DNA from: Prevotella melaninogenica ATCC 25845
GTDB lineage: Bacteria > Bacteroidota > Bacteroidia > Bacteroidales > Bacteroidaceae
Reading direction: 5' to 3'
Assembly (NCBI RefSeq): GCF_000144405.1
Contig: NC_014371.1
Coordinates: 893,501 to 957,500, forward strand
Length of the DNA: 64,000 bases
Positions within the stretch are counted from its first letter, which is position 1, and each line of letters starts with the position of its first letter. Below the pieces are notes generated by a model. That model saw only the letters and a list, made by a program, of their open reading frames with translations, did not search any database and was not told where the DNA came from. Shown here piece after piece: positions 32,302 to 42,712 of the stretch. The position numbers were made by a program, and so were the translations under genes.

Positions 32302-35300
32302 ATGTTTAAGATCTTTATTCGTAGACCAGTGCTCTCTATTGTAGTATCATTGGTCATTGCCTTTATTGGAATTCTGTCGCTTTCAAATCTACCTATAACG
32401 CAGTTCCCATCCATCTCTCCTCCTAAGGTAAACGTGATAGCTAACTATCCAGGAGCAAATAATGAGTTGTTGGTAAAATCAGTTATCATCCCTTTGGAGC
32501 AGGCTTTGAATGGTATTCCTGGCATGAAATATATCGAAAGTAATGCGGGAAACGATGGTGAAGCAGAGCTAAATGTCGTCTTCAAGTTGGGAACCGATCC
32601 AAATGTCGATGCTGTAAATGTTCAGAACCGTGTGTCATCGGCTACCAATAAGTTGCCTGCGGAGGTTATTCGAGAAGGTGTAAAGATATCACGTGAAGAG
32701 CCAAACATACTTATGTATATCAATCTTTACAGTGATGACCCAAAGGTTGATCAGGGCTTCCTCTACAACTATTTCGATATCAACATATCACCAGAGTTGT
32801 TGCGTGTCGATGGTGTTGGCGACCTTGATATCCTTGGTACACGTAATTATGCAATGCGTGTATGGCTCCATCCAGACAAGATGATAGCCTACGGATTATC
32901 AACAGATGACGTCAGTGATGCACTTGAAGATCAGAATATAGAGGTCTCTCCGGGAAAGTTGGGAGAGAGTGGAGGACAACGTCCACAGGTCAAAGAGTAT
33001 GTCTTAAAGTATCCAGGACGTTACACAACAGAGGATGAATATAAGAATATCATCATCAAGAGCAATAAAGATGGTAATATCGTACGCTTGAAAGACATTG
33101 CTGATGTACACTTAGGTAGCGAGGTATACGATATCTACTCAACCTTCAATGGACGTCCTTCAGCTGCTGTAACCTTGAAACAAGCTTATGGTAGTAATGC
33201 TCGTAACGTTATCACCAAGGTGAAGGACGCTATGGCTCATCTGCAAAAAGATATGCCTAAGGGGATGCACTATGAGATTAGCTATGACGTTAGCCGCTTC
33301 TTAGATGCAAGTATTGAGAAAGTAATACACACCTTGTTTGAGGCTTTCATCTTAGTAGCAATAGTTGTGTTCATCTTCTTAGGGGATTGGCGCGCCTCTA
33401 TCATACCGATTATGGCTGTGCCAATATCACTTTTGGGCAGCTTTATTGCAATGATGTTATTCAACATAACGCTCAATATGATATCCCTCTTTGCCTTAGT
33501 CATGGCTATTGGTATTGTGGTGGACGATGCTATTGTGGTGATTGAAGCGGTGAATGTTGAGATCTCTCGCAACAAACTTTCACCTGTTGAAGCTACGGAA
33601 AAAGCCATGAAGGAGATCAGTGGAGCGATTATTGCAATCTCTTTAGTTATGGCTTCTGTATTCATTCCTGTAGCCTTTATGGGTGGTCCAGAGGGTATGT
33701 TCTATCGTCAGTTCTCAATCACAATGGCGTCAAGTATCCTCTTCTCTGGCTTTGTAGCCCTAACTTTGACTCCTGCATTGTGTGCCCTTATCTTGACAAA
33801 GGAGCAGGAGAACCATGTTAAATTAGGGTTTATTGGACGCGTCCTGCAACGCTTTAATGCTAAATTCGATAGTGGTAGCCGTAAGTACGAACGCCTCATA
33901 CAACATACAGTAAAGAAGAAGTCTTTAACAATAATATTGATATTGGTGTTCTGTGGATTAGCATATTGGATCAATATGGGACTCCCTTCGGGCTTCATTC
34001 CACAAGAAGATCAGGGTATGATTTATGCCGTAATAGAAACTCCTCCAGGGGCTACTATCGAACGAACTAACGCTGTTGCGCAACAGCTTCTTAAGATAGC
34101 AGAGAAAGAAGAGGACGTCGAAAGCGTGTCTTCATTAGCTGGTTTTGAGATTCTTTCTGAGGGAACAAGTGCCAATTCTGGTAGTTGTTTGATTAACCTC
34201 AAAGACTGGAAACATCGCAAACGTACCGCAAAGGAGATTATTAGTGACTTGGAACAGAAATGTGAGAACATCACACAAGCAAACATAGACTTCTTTGAAC
34301 CGCCATCAATTCCAGGCTATGGAGCTGCCAGTGGATTCGAATTACGTCTCTTAGATAAGACTGGTAAAAACGATTATCATGAGATGGAGCGGGTAAGCAA
34401 GGCGTTCGTTAAAGATCTAAACAAGCGCCCTGAGATTGGTAACGCGTTCACTTTCTACTCTGCGAGCTTCCCTCAGTACATGCTTCATGTTGATGACGAG
34501 AAAGCTTTACAAAAGGGAGTTAAGCCCGGAAAGGCACTGAACAACTTGTCAATCTTAGTAGGTTCAGATTACCAAACAGGATTTATTCTGTTCGGAAAAC
34601 CTTATAAAGTAATTGTACAAGCTGCTCCACAGTATCGTGATTTCCCTAATCATCTATTAAGTCTTTATAGTAAAAATGAAGATGGGCAGATGGTTCCATA
34701 TTCCGACTTTATGTCGCTTTCAAAGACTTATGGTATGAGTGAGATTACTCGTCATAACCTTTATAACTCCTCAGAAGTGACAGGAGCACAAGCACCTGGA
34801 TACTCAAGCGGACAGGCATTGCAGGCTATTCAAGAGGTAGCACAACGCTCTCTCCCTAAAGGATATGACTATGACTGGGCTGGTATCTCTAAAGACGAAG
34901 CAGAACAAGGTAATACGGCTATCGTCATCTTCGTGGTTTGTCTCGTATTTGTCTACCTTATTTTGGCAGCACAATATGAGAATTTCCTACTGCCATTACC
35001 TGTGATTATATTCCTACCAGTGGGTATATTTGGAGCGTTCCTCTTCTTAAAAGTTTGTGGATTAGAGAACAATATCTATGCGCAGATAGCCTTAGTGATG
35101 CTCATCGGTTTGTTAGGAAAGAATGCCGTACTGATGGTTGAGTATGCTGTTCAGCGTAAGAATGCGGGCGAACGGATTTCTCAAGCAGCCATCTCTGCTG
35201 CTATTGCACGCTTCCGCCCTATTCTTATGACGAGTATTGCCTTTATAGCAGGTTTGATTCCATTGGTATTTGCCTCTGGTGCTGGTGCCATTGGTAACCG

Positions 35301-35502
35301 TACCATTGGTACTGCTGCTGTCGGAGGAATGGTCATTGGTACCTTAGGCGGCTTGTTACTCATCCCTGGCCTTTACTATATCTTTGCTGGAATGACTGAC
35401 AAATTGGTACATTATCAGAAGGAGAAGCCACTGAGTGAAGAGAAAGATAAACGTTATAAGAACAAACAATTAAAAGAAAGTACTCATGACGACAAAGAGT
35501 AA
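32302..35502 (+). CDS. RND multidrug efflux pump, HAE1 (AcrB-like) family
   Basis: A 1066-residue inner membrane proton-driven transporter. Visible features: N-terminal membrane helix with the family start MFKIFIRRPVLSIV, the two acidic residues of the proton relay in GIVVDDAIVVIE (TM4, near residue 410), and the conserved Lys in LLGKNAVLMVEYA (TM10). Two large periplasmic loops (about 40-330 and 560-870) have porter-domain segments such as GFIPQEDQG. The C-terminal tail is Lys/Glu-rich. It overlaps the outer membrane channel gene by 17 bases. Substrates unknown. Confidence 0.95.
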   Translation: MFKIFIRRPVLSIVVSLVIAFIGILSLSNLPITQFPSISPPKVNVIANYPGANNELLVKSVIIPLEQALNGIPGMKYIESNAGNDGEAELNVVFKLGTDPNVDAVNVQNRVSSATNKLPAEVIREGVKISREEPNILMYINLYSDDPKVDQGFLYNYFDINISPELLRVDGVGDLDILGTRNYAMRVWLHPDKMIAYGLSTDDVSDALEDQNIEVSPGKLGESGGQRPQVKEYVLKYPGRYTTEDEYKNIIIKSNKDGNIVRLKDIADVHLGSEVYDIYSTFNGRPSAAVTLKQAYGSNARNVITKVKDAMAHLQKDMPKGMHYEISYDVSRFLDASIEKVIHTLFEAFILVAIVVFIFLGDWRASIIPIMAVPISLLGSFIAMMLFNITLNMISLFALVMAIGIVVDDAIVVIEAVNVEISRNKLSPVEATEKAMKEISGAIIAISLVMASVFIPVAFMGGPEGMFYRQFSITMASSILFSGFVALTLTPALCALILTKEQENHVKLGFIGRVLQRFNAKFDSGSRKYERLIQHTVKKKSLTIILILVFCGLAYWINMGLPSGFIPQEDQGMIYAVIETPPGATIERTNAVAQQLLKIAEKEEDVESVSSLAGFEILSEGTSANSGSCLINLKDWKHRKRTAKEIISDLEQKCENITQANIDFFEPPSIPGYGAASGFELRLLDKTGKNDYHEMERVSKAFVKDLNKRPEIGNAFTFYSASFPQYMLHVDDEKALQKGVKPGKALNNLSILVGSDYQTGFILFGKPYKVIVQAAPQYRDFPNHLLSLYSKNEDGQMVPYSDFMSLSKTYGMSEITRHNLYNSSEVTGAQAPGYSSGQALQAIQEVAQRSLPKGYDYDWAGISKDEAEQGNTAIVIFVVCLVFVYLILAAQYENFLLPLPVIIFLPVGIFGAFLFLKVCGLENNIYAQIALVMLIGLLGKNAVLMVEYAVQRKNAGERISQAAISAAIARFRPILMTSIAFIAGLIPLVFASGAGAIGNRTIGTAAVGGMVIGTLGGLLLIPGLYYIFAGMTDKLVHYQKEKPLSEEKDKRYKNKQLKESTHDDKE

Positions 35503-36907
35503 ACTATATCATGTCATTACTATTCTTGTAATCCTTATGAGCATCGTTGCCTGCAAAACACCGCAGGCTACAATGCCCAAAGATACGCTTAAGGACTCTT
35601 TACCAGCCTTATCCAAGGATAGTAGCGTAACCATATCTCCTGCATGGCGAGAGTTCTTCCAAGACCCAATGCTTCAGACACTGATTGAAACTGCCTTACA
35701 AAATAATCAAGATCTTAAGATTACATTGCAGGAACTGGCGATAGCAAGAAGTGCGATTAATGCTAAACAAGCTGCTCTCCTACCTTCTGTTACAGCAAAT
35801 ATTGGTGCGGGAGTTTCTAAAGTTGGCCGCTACACAGCTGAGGGAGCTGGTAATGTTGGTACGGAGATGACTCCTGGGCATAAGATTCCAACCGTTATTC
35901 CAGACCTCTCTCCATCACTACAAGTAGACTGGACCATAGATTTATGGAACAAATTAAATAGTGGTAAAAAAGCTGCTGTAGAGCGATATTTGGCTTCTGA
36001 AGCTGGACAACGTGCTATCAAAAGTCAGTTAGTGGCAGATGTAGCAGAGAACTATTATCTGTTGTTAGCTCTTGATTACAAGTTATCGGTTATGCAACAA
36101 TACATCTCGCTACAGAAGGATGCAGTGAGAATCGCTCGTATTCAGAAAGAAGCTGATGCTGATACGCAATTAGCTGTCGAGAAGTTCGATGCAGAATTGG
36201 CTAAAGCACAGGCTGATGAGTACCTTCTACGTCAGTCTATCGTTGAGACGGAGAATAATCTAAACCTTCTATTAGGTAGATTTCCTCAAACCATACAACG
36301 CACAAAAGTTGACTTCTTACAGCTGCCAATGCCTACAACTGCACATTCCTTATCTACTCAACTCCTATTACAACGTCCTGATGTTATTCAAGCTGAGCAC
36401 CAGCTAAAGGCTGCGAAATGGGATGTGGAGACTGCGCGTAAAGAGTTTCTCCCCTCGTTTAATATCTCTGCGGCTATTGGATTAAATGCTTTTAACCCTA
36501 AGTACTTATTCAAACTACCAGAGTCTTTGGCGTTTAATGCCTTAGGTGGACTTACCGCTCCTCTCATCAATAAGAAGGCTATTCAAGCCAACTTCGCTCA
36601 GGCTGATGCGTTACAGATAGAGGCTCTTTATAATTACGACAAAACATTGCTTACAGCTTTTATTGAAACAAGTACGCTGCAATCTAAGATTTCTAACATT
36701 AAGTTGCTCCAACAATTTAAGCAGAAACAGAACGATGCTTTGGTAAGAGCCGTTTCAGCTGCTCAAAAACTATACCTCAATAACAGAGCTACTTATTTAG
36801 AGGTGATAGATAGTGAGCGCGGACAGTTAGACTGTAAAATGGAACTGATTGATGCAAAGTCACAACAGCTCTCAACCCTTATAGAAATGTATAGTGCGTT
36901 CTTTTAG
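35486..36907 (+). CDS. Outer membrane efflux channel, TolC/NodT-type lipoprotein
   Basis: A 473-residue outer membrane factor completing the tripartite pump. Signal peptide with lipobox (SIVAC, Cys about 22), then two repeats of the outer membrane efflux domain with the usual helix motifs (QDLKITLQELAIARSAI, LLLQRPDVIQAEHQLKAA). The PDV motif before the second repeat is typical of NodT-type channels. Start overlaps the end of the pump gene, so all three proteins are made from one mRNA. Confidence 0.93.
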   Translation: MTTKSKLYHVITILVILMSIVACKTPQATMPKDTLKDSLPALSKDSSVTISPAWREFFQDPMLQTLIETALQNNQDLKITLQELAIARSAINAKQAALLPSVTANIGAGVSKVGRYTAEGAGNVGTEMTPGHKIPTVIPDLSPSLQVDWTIDLWNKLNSGKKAAVERYLASEAGQRAIKSQLVADVAENYYLLLALDYKLSVMQQYISLQKDAVRIARIQKEADADTQLAVEKFDAELAKAQADEYLLRQSIVETENNLNLLLGRFPQTIQRTKVDFLQLPMPTTAHSLSTQLLLQRPDVIQAEHQLKAAKWDVETARKEFLPSFNISAAIGLNAFNPKYLFKLPESLAFNALGGLTAPLINKKAIQANFAQADALQIEALYNYDKTLLTAFIETSTLQSKISNIKLLQQFKQKQNDALVRAVSAAQKLYLNNRATYLEVIDSERGQLDCKMELIDAKSQQLSTLIEMYSAFF

Positions 36908-37052
36908 CACTAAGAAAGACTAAGGATTCCACTTTCTGCAGCTAAAAACGATGTTTTATTACGCTGCGGAAGGATTGAATTTTCTTTACATTGCTTCTAT
37001 ATATTTACGCTTAAAAAGGGGGAAAAACAAGCTCTAAAATCGATTTTGTAAG

Positions 37053-37193
37053 TCGTTTGCTATCAATGAGTTACAAAACAGCATTTCAAAAGGTGCTTAG
37101 TAAGACTTCAAAAGGGCGTTACTTGCATTGCAAAAGGGCATCTTTTAGAAGCCAATTGGGCGTTAATTGAAAGCCAAAAGAGCGTCTTTTGAT
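37053..37193 (+). repeat. Dispersed modular repeat, copy C
   Basis: Leader ATCAATGAGTTACAAAACAG, then units AAAAGGTGCTTAGTAAGACT, AAAAGGGCGTTACTTGCATT, AAAAGGGCATCTTTTAG, AATTGGGCGTTAATTG, AAAAGAGCGTC. Same unit order as copies B and D but more diverged. Confidence 0.75.
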
Positions 37194-37232
37194 TTTCATC
37201 CTTTGAAGTTTATTTACAAAATAGAGGAGATT

Positions 37233-37269
37233 AAAGAGGGATACACATCAACTTGTGCATCCCTCTTTT
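37233..37269. terminator. Bidirectional terminator
   Basis: AAAGAGGGAT-CAC and GTG-ATCCCTCTTTT form a stem of about 13 bp with one mismatch, with A-runs on the left and T-runs on the right, between convergent genes. It can serve both the efflux operon and the SusCD operon. Confidence 0.8.
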
Positions 37270-37375
37270 CGTATCATTCCTCGGCTTCCCATCACCTCAT
37301 AGTCTTTTACTCGGTCAAAAAATGAGAGTGGAAAAGTTAGTGTGGGAATGTTTAATATGAGGAGGTATGAGCGGA

Positions 37376-39448
37376 TTAGTCGCTCAAACCGAAGAGTTCT
37401 TTATAACCTGGGTTTTGCGTTAGCTGCTTGTTGAGCGCACGCTGACTGGTAGGAACCATGCTTAAGTAGTAAGTATCTAACCATCCACCATGTGCAAGTG
37501 GACTCTCGTAGGTATAGATCCAGCCACTTCCAGCACTGTTGTTCTCAGCAGAAGCCCTACCACTTCTCATGATTTCCTCGTAGTCTACAAACTGACCTGA
37601 GTAGGCATTAGCCTTTGGTGCATAGATATTGTCAGTAGCTGTTGTCCACAAACCACAAGGCTGACGATTGACATAATAGGCAGCCTTTGCCCAACGACGA
37701 ATGTCATAGAAGGCAAAGCCCTCACCGAACAACTCAATCTGACGCTCGCGGCGAATCTCCCACAAGACTGGGTTTACATTGTAGTTGCCGAACTTTCCGC
37801 CCTTACCAGTCCACCAAGGAGCATTGCCCTTGTCACGATTAGGGTCGAAACTGTCGTTGATGTCAGCCACTGTCATATGTGCAACACCAGCACGATCGCG
37901 CAGCTTGTTGATAGTCTTATCTGCCACAGCTTGGTCGAACTGCTGCAATTCCCATGCAGCCTCAGCATAGTTCAACAACACCTCTTCAATCTTAAAGATT
38001 GGTTTATCAGCTGTACAGAAAGCCGAAGAACCGGTTGAGAACTCCCACATATCATAGTTCTTCCAGAAGTAGTAACCCGTACGACAACGCATGTATGGTA
38101 CACGAGAGTCGGTCGTGAGGTTAGGGCTCACTGGTGTAAGCGCAGCACCCCAGTTCTGTCCAGGACATCTCTTCATACCCTCACCGCCGTAAGAACCACC
38201 ACGCAAACACTTCTCGTTAGCACCCATATAGTCGATGTAGTAACGATACTTGGCAGCCTCATCAGCTGTAACGACGTGTCCTTGGTTGTTATCACCCGCT
38301 TTCAAGAACTTCCAACTCTTGAAGGTATTCACGTTATCAACCGCCCCTTTATGAGGCGCAACAACGTAAGGAGGCTGGATATTCTGGTAAAGACGAGGGT
38401 CACGATCAGCGAAGGTACCCCACATATCTTTGCCCTTACCACCTTGATAGCCTGACGCTGTATTGCCAATAGGCAAACCATTCTTCATCAAGAACATATC
38501 CACCGTGTACTGAGGTACATCGGCAGAGTTGGCAGCAATGTGTTCAAAGTCGTTATAACGATTCATCAAAACATTGTTAACAAACTCCTTATAGAAGATA
38601 ACTCCCGGCTTACCCTTTAGGCTCTCTGTGGTCCACATCTCACCATATCCAGTAGCAGGTTGGTTTTGCTTATCCTCGCCCTTATAAAGGGTTGGATAAG
38701 CATCCATCAGTTCCTGCGAAACCGTTAGACACTTCCGTAGATAGGTTTCATAAGGCTCGTTGAGTCCATGATACTTCGCCCATGTACCTTCGCGGAGCAA
38801 GAAACGTGACAAAGCTGCCTTAACAACATTTGCATTCACCGTGTTATCACCATCGTTAAAGTTGCCAATGTTTGCCGCAGCATACTCCAAACGCGCCACG
38901 ATACTATCTGCCACTTCGGCACGCGGGGTACGTGGTCCGTAGCTTTCTGGCGAACTCTCGTCAAGCACTTTGTTCACCCAAGGCACATCACCAAAGCGGT
39001 CGATGAGTTCCATATACCAGTAAGCTGAGAAGAAATAAGCCACCGAACGCCAATGAGCAGCTTGTGCCTCTGTGAGCGCACCGTCATTGAGATGACTCAA
39101 CATAATGTTCACTCGACGGATATAAGAGAAGTCCCAACCTCCACCATCAGCTGTTGCCGTGATGGTTTGATAGGCATATGGGTTGCGAGCATTATCACGA
39201 TGGGTTACCAATCCACCATACCAATCGCCATAGAATTGCGCATTCATATAGCTGTTGTTGATGCTGGTATGAATCGTGGTGTTCGTAAACATCTCATAAC
39301 AAGGGTTCATAAACGCCTTGAAGTTATCGTATTCCTTAAACGCATTCTCCTCGGTGAGGTCGGTCAAAGGGTATTTCTCAAGAAAATTATCATTGCATGC
39401 CGTTAGCGTTGTTGCTGCAACACAGATAGCTGTTAATATCTTTTTCAT
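37376..39448 (-). CDS. SusD/RagB-family outer membrane lipoprotein
   Basis: A 690-residue surface lipoprotein that binds a nutrient (usually glycan or peptide) and caps its SusC partner. Signal peptide with lipobox LTAC (Cys 18), then the SusD-like start FLEKYPLTDLTEENAF. TPR-like helices in the first half (WRSVAYFFSAYWYMELIDRFGDVPW) and the C-terminal RagB segment (LWEIRRERQIELFGEGFAFYDIRRW) are typical. It is 15 bases downstream of the SusC gene. The ligand cannot be told; no glycosidase or regulator gene is adjacent. Confidence 0.95.
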   Translation of the reverse strand: MKKILTAICVAATTLTACNDNFLEKYPLTDLTEENAFKEYDNFKAFMNPCYEMFTNTTIHTSINNSYMNAQFYGDWYGGLVTHRDNARNPYAYQTITATADGGGWDFSYIRRVNIMLSHLNDGALTEAQAAHWRSVAYFFSAYWYMELIDRFGDVPWVNKVLDESSPESYGPRTPRAEVADSIVARLEYAAANIGNFNDGDNTVNANVVKAALSRFLLREGTWAKYHGLNEPYETYLRKCLTVSQELMDAYPTLYKGEDKQNQPATGYGEMWTTESLKGKPGVIFYKEFVNNVLMNRYNDFEHIAANSADVPQYTVDMFLMKNGLPIGNTASGYQGGKGKDMWGTFADRDPRLYQNIQPPYVVAPHKGAVDNVNTFKSWKFLKAGDNNQGHVVTADEAAKYRYYIDYMGANEKCLRGGSYGGEGMKRCPGQNWGAALTPVSPNLTTDSRVPYMRCRTGYYFWKNYDMWEFSTGSSAFCTADKPIFKIEEVLLNYAEAAWELQQFDQAVADKTINKLRDRAGVAHMTVADINDSFDPNRDKGNAPWWTGKGGKFGNYNVNPVLWEIRRERQIELFGEGFAFYDIRRWAKAAYYVNRQPCGLWTTATDNIYAPKANAYSGQFVDYEEIMRSGRASAENNSAGSGWIYTYESPLAHGGWLDTYYLSMVPTSQRALNKQLTQNPGYKELFGLSD

Positions 39449-39463
39449 AAGTACTTATTATGA

Positions 39464-42400
39464 TTAGAATGTGATACTTGCACCTAAAGAGATAGTGCGG
39501 TAATATGGATAGCCCCATGAAATGCCGTTGCTTAGAGCGTTAGCAGTTGAAGAAGGCGCTGTACCTTCTGGGTCATAGCCCTTTGGCAGACTGCTGAATG
39601 TAGCGAGATTTTCGATACTTAGATAGAACTTAGCATCTTGTATGAAAGCTCTTCTTACCCATTCTTTAGGCAACGTATAGGCAAGTGTGATATTCTTTAT
39701 ACGCATATAGGCTGCATTCTGCAGATACTTGTCGCTTACACGAGTGTTAGAACCCACATTGTTACCTTGATCATAAATACGGAACAGCTTACTATCTGGA
39801 TTTACAGGAACCATATAATCGCTGCTTGATGGGTCGTAACTCTTAGCTCTCCAATAGTCGGTTTGGTTCGCATAGAGTGCTTGGAACACTGCATCGCCTG
39901 CTCCTGCGCCACCGAATGGGAACATTGCTGGACCGCCAAGCCAGTAGTCTCGCTTGCCAACACCTTGCAAAAGAACTTCTAAACTCCATCCCTTATAAGA
40001 AGCACCGAGGCTAATACCGAACTGATAACGTGCTGCGTCATTACCAATTATCTTACGGTCACCAGGGTTATCTACGGTATTATCGCCTGCATTGATTACA
40101 CCATCAACACGCAAGTCTTTGAACTTCACGTCACCAGGTTGTGGATTATAACCATTGATTTTTACTACACCTTCTTTCAAAGTCCAAGTCTTATGCTTTG
40201 CATCATCTACATTGAAGTCGTTGATGGTGTAGTATCCATCCGTCTCATAACCCCATATTTCACCGATTTTTCTTCCTACATAATAGTCTGAAAGCAGGCG
40301 AGACTCGTTATTAAACTTCGTGATTTCTGCCTGACTATCATAGATGTTGAAACCTACATGATAGCCGAAGTCACCAATCTTATCGCGCCATGTGACGTTA
40401 AGTTCCCATCCTCTGTTCTTCATGTCTGCCACGTTCTGCAGCGGAGCGGCTGTACCTACAACCTTAGGAATCTCTATTCCAGCTGCCAACATACCCGTTG
40501 TACGACGGTCGAACCAGTCGAATGTAGCGGTAAGGCGATTCTTAAAGGCATAGAGATCGAAGCCAATATTAAGCGTAGTAACCTTCTCCCAAGTGAAGTT
40601 GCGACTTACCAAGCCCGGAGAAGTGATGTAAGTGGTCTTTCCTTCAGCATCCAAGATGTAAGTACCATTGCTATGTAGGCTCATTACAGGTGAGAACTGA
40701 TAAGGACTGATACGCTGATTACCAACCGAACCGTAGGATGCACGCACCTTAAAGTCGTCCAACCAGCTGCGTGACCAGTTCATAAACGACTCCTGACCTA
40801 AACGCCATCCCACACTCACTGATGGGAAGAAGCCGAAGCGATGACTCTTAGGGAACTTAGAAGAACCGTCATAACGACCGTTTAATTCAAGTAAATAGCG
40901 GTCCATGAAAGAATAGTTCAGACGTGCAAAACCACTACGGATAGAATACTCAGAGTACTTATCATCAATGGTCTTCTCACCTGTTCCGCCTGCAAATGAT
41001 GGTACGGTAGGAACTGCCTGAGCAAGTACATTACCATAGAAATAGCGATAGAACGACTTTTCTTGGTTGAAACCAGCCATCGCTTTGAATGAATGTGCAC
41101 CCCAAGAATGGTCGTAATTAGTAAAGATATTCAACGCATTATACTTTGTTGTAGCATCATACATACGATAGAAGTCCTGACCTTTCTCGGTTGAATACTT
41201 AGCAGCCAACTGCACATCAGCAAATCTAAATCTGTTAGAATAAAACTGATAGTGCTCATCAGTGCGGTTATAGGTGTACTCACCAGTAACAGTCCAACCC
41301 GGCAACAGCTTGAAGATAGAGCGCAAAGAGATGCGTGGCACAGACTGCTCACTAAAGGCAGAAGGTGCATTGGTCAACATATTAAGAGGTGTCTGCGATG
41401 GTAAATCATCTGAAATACCAAGGATATCACCCGGAATGAGTCCTTCTGGGTAATAGTTAATCAAACGAGTTGAATAGAAACCACTCATGTTACCAACGTT
41501 CTCAGGCGACTGTCGCACTGAATTAGTATAGGTAAGGGTTGCCTCTTGCGTAAACCATTTCTGCAAATCAGCTGAGACAAAGCCGCTGATTGTCTTACGT
41601 CTAAACATATCTTTATCTGTAACCAATGGTCCATTCTCACGGCTCAAACTTCCTGAAACACGGTAGCGTATCTTGTCAGTTCCGCCAGAGATGGTCAGAT
41701 TATGGTTGGTAATTGAACCTGTTGTAAGGATGTTCTTAGCCAAATTCTTCTCTGACAACCAGTAAACACGGCCATCAGTATCCTTGAAGATACCATCACC
41801 AACGGTTGCAACAGATGAAGGATCAGTCTGATACTTCTGCAAATAGTCGCGCCACTTGCTTACATCACCATTACCAGCCCAGTAAGAATTAGAATAACCA
41901 GCCTCAAGATAAGCATCCAAATACTGCATCAAAGAAGCCTGCTCCAAATGGTTGAGCGACTGTTCCCATCCTAAACTAAAGTTGTAGTTAGCTGTGAAAC
42001 GAGCATCGTTCTTCGGATGTTTCAGTGTTACCAATATCACACCGCCTGCTGCACGCGCACCATAAATAGCCGAGCTGGCAGCATCTTTCAATACCGTTAC
42101 ACTCTCTATGTCTTCAGGGTTCAGCGTACTCAGGTCGCCTTCTACGTTATCAATCAAGACTAACGGACCACCACCATTGATGGAAAGCGTACCACGCACG
42201 TTCAAAGACTTGGAATAACCGGGTCCTGATCCACCACCAATAGTAAGTCCAGGCATAGCTCCTTGCAGTGCAGCTGCAGCATTCACCACAGGTCTATCAC
42301 CCAAAACGTCGCTCATCTTCACTTGAGAAACGGAGCCAGTGAGGTTGGCTTTCTTTTGTAATCCATAACCAACAACCACCACTTCGTCAATGGCTTTGAC

Positions 42401-42688
42401 ATTACTTTTCAGTGTTACAGCCATATTAGCAACTGCCTTCAACTCTGACTCGTCAAAACCTACGTAACGGAAAACCAGCGTAACGCCAGTTGGCACCTGT
42501 ATAGAGAACTGTCCGTCGAGGTCGGTAATCGCTCCGTTTGACGTTCCTTTCTGCATAACAGTTGCCCCGACGAGCGGTTCACCTTGGCTGTCTTTTACAG
42601 AACCTGTGATTGTTGTTAACGTTTGCGCATCCACACACAGTGGGACAAGCAACAGCATGATGAGCAAAAGCCTGCCCATCGCTTTCAT
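39464..42688 (-). CDS. SusC/RagA-family TonB-dependent transporter
   Basis: A TonB-linked outer membrane transporter of 1074 residues from the chosen start. Order: signal peptide (LLLIMLLLVPLCVDAQ), carboxypeptidase-D-like domain (about 25-105, GSVKDSQGEPLVGATVM), TonB box/plug (VVVVGYGLQKKANLTG at about 110, then plug to 230) and a 22-strand-type barrel ending in Phe (SLGASITF). The frame is open to 42712, but ATG 42688 (MKAMGRLLL) starts the signal peptide. Partner of the SusD gene just downstream. Confidence 0.95.
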   Translation of the reverse strand: MKAMGRLLLIMLLLVPLCVDAQTLTTITGSVKDSQGEPLVGATVMQKGTSNGAITDLDGQFSIQVPTGVTLVFRYVGFDESELKAVANMAVTLKSNVKAIDEVVVVGYGLQKKANLTGSVSQVKMSDVLGDRPVVNAAAALQGAMPGLTIGGGSGPGYSKSLNVRGTLSINGGGPLVLIDNVEGDLSTLNPEDIESVTVLKDAASSAIYGARAAGGVILVTLKHPKNDARFTANYNFSLGWEQSLNHLEQASLMQYLDAYLEAGYSNSYWAGNGDVSKWRDYLQKYQTDPSSVATVGDGIFKDTDGRVYWLSEKNLAKNILTTGSITNHNLTISGGTDKIRYRVSGSLSRENGPLVTDKDMFRRKTISGFVSADLQKWFTQEATLTYTNSVRQSPENVGNMSGFYSTRLINYYPEGLIPGDILGISDDLPSQTPLNMLTNAPSAFSEQSVPRISLRSIFKLLPGWTVTGEYTYNRTDEHYQFYSNRFRFADVQLAAKYSTEKGQDFYRMYDATTKYNALNIFTNYDHSWGAHSFKAMAGFNQEKSFYRYFYGNVLAQAVPTVPSFAGGTGEKTIDDKYSEYSIRSGFARLNYSFMDRYLLELNGRYDGSSKFPKSHRFGFFPSVSVGWRLGQESFMNWSRSWLDDFKVRASYGSVGNQRISPYQFSPVMSLHSNGTYILDAEGKTTYITSPGLVSRNFTWEKVTTLNIGFDLYAFKNRLTATFDWFDRRTTGMLAAGIEIPKVVGTAAPLQNVADMKNRGWELNVTWRDKIGDFGYHVGFNIYDSQAEITKFNNESRLLSDYYVGRKIGEIWGYETDGYYTINDFNVDDAKHKTWTLKEGVVKINGYNPQPGDVKFKDLRVDGVINAGDNTVDNPGDRKIIGNDAARYQFGISLGASYKGWSLEVLLQGVGKRDYWLGGPAMFPFGGAGAGDAVFQALYANQTDYWRAKSYDPSSSDYMVPVNPDSKLFRIYDQGNNVGSNTRVSDKYLQNAAYMRIKNITLAYTLPKEWVRRAFIQDAKFYLSIENLATFSSLPKGYDPEGTAPSSTANALSNGISWGYPYYRTISLGASITF

Positions 42689-42712
42689 AGTTCGATGTAG
42701 ATAAATGTTCAT

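Larger units (their letters stand above)
36908..37375. other. Convergent intergenic region
   Basis: Between the end of the efflux operon and the end of the SusD gene. Contains dispersed repeat copy C (37053-37193) and the shared terminator at 37233-37269; nothing else identified. Confidence 0.6.
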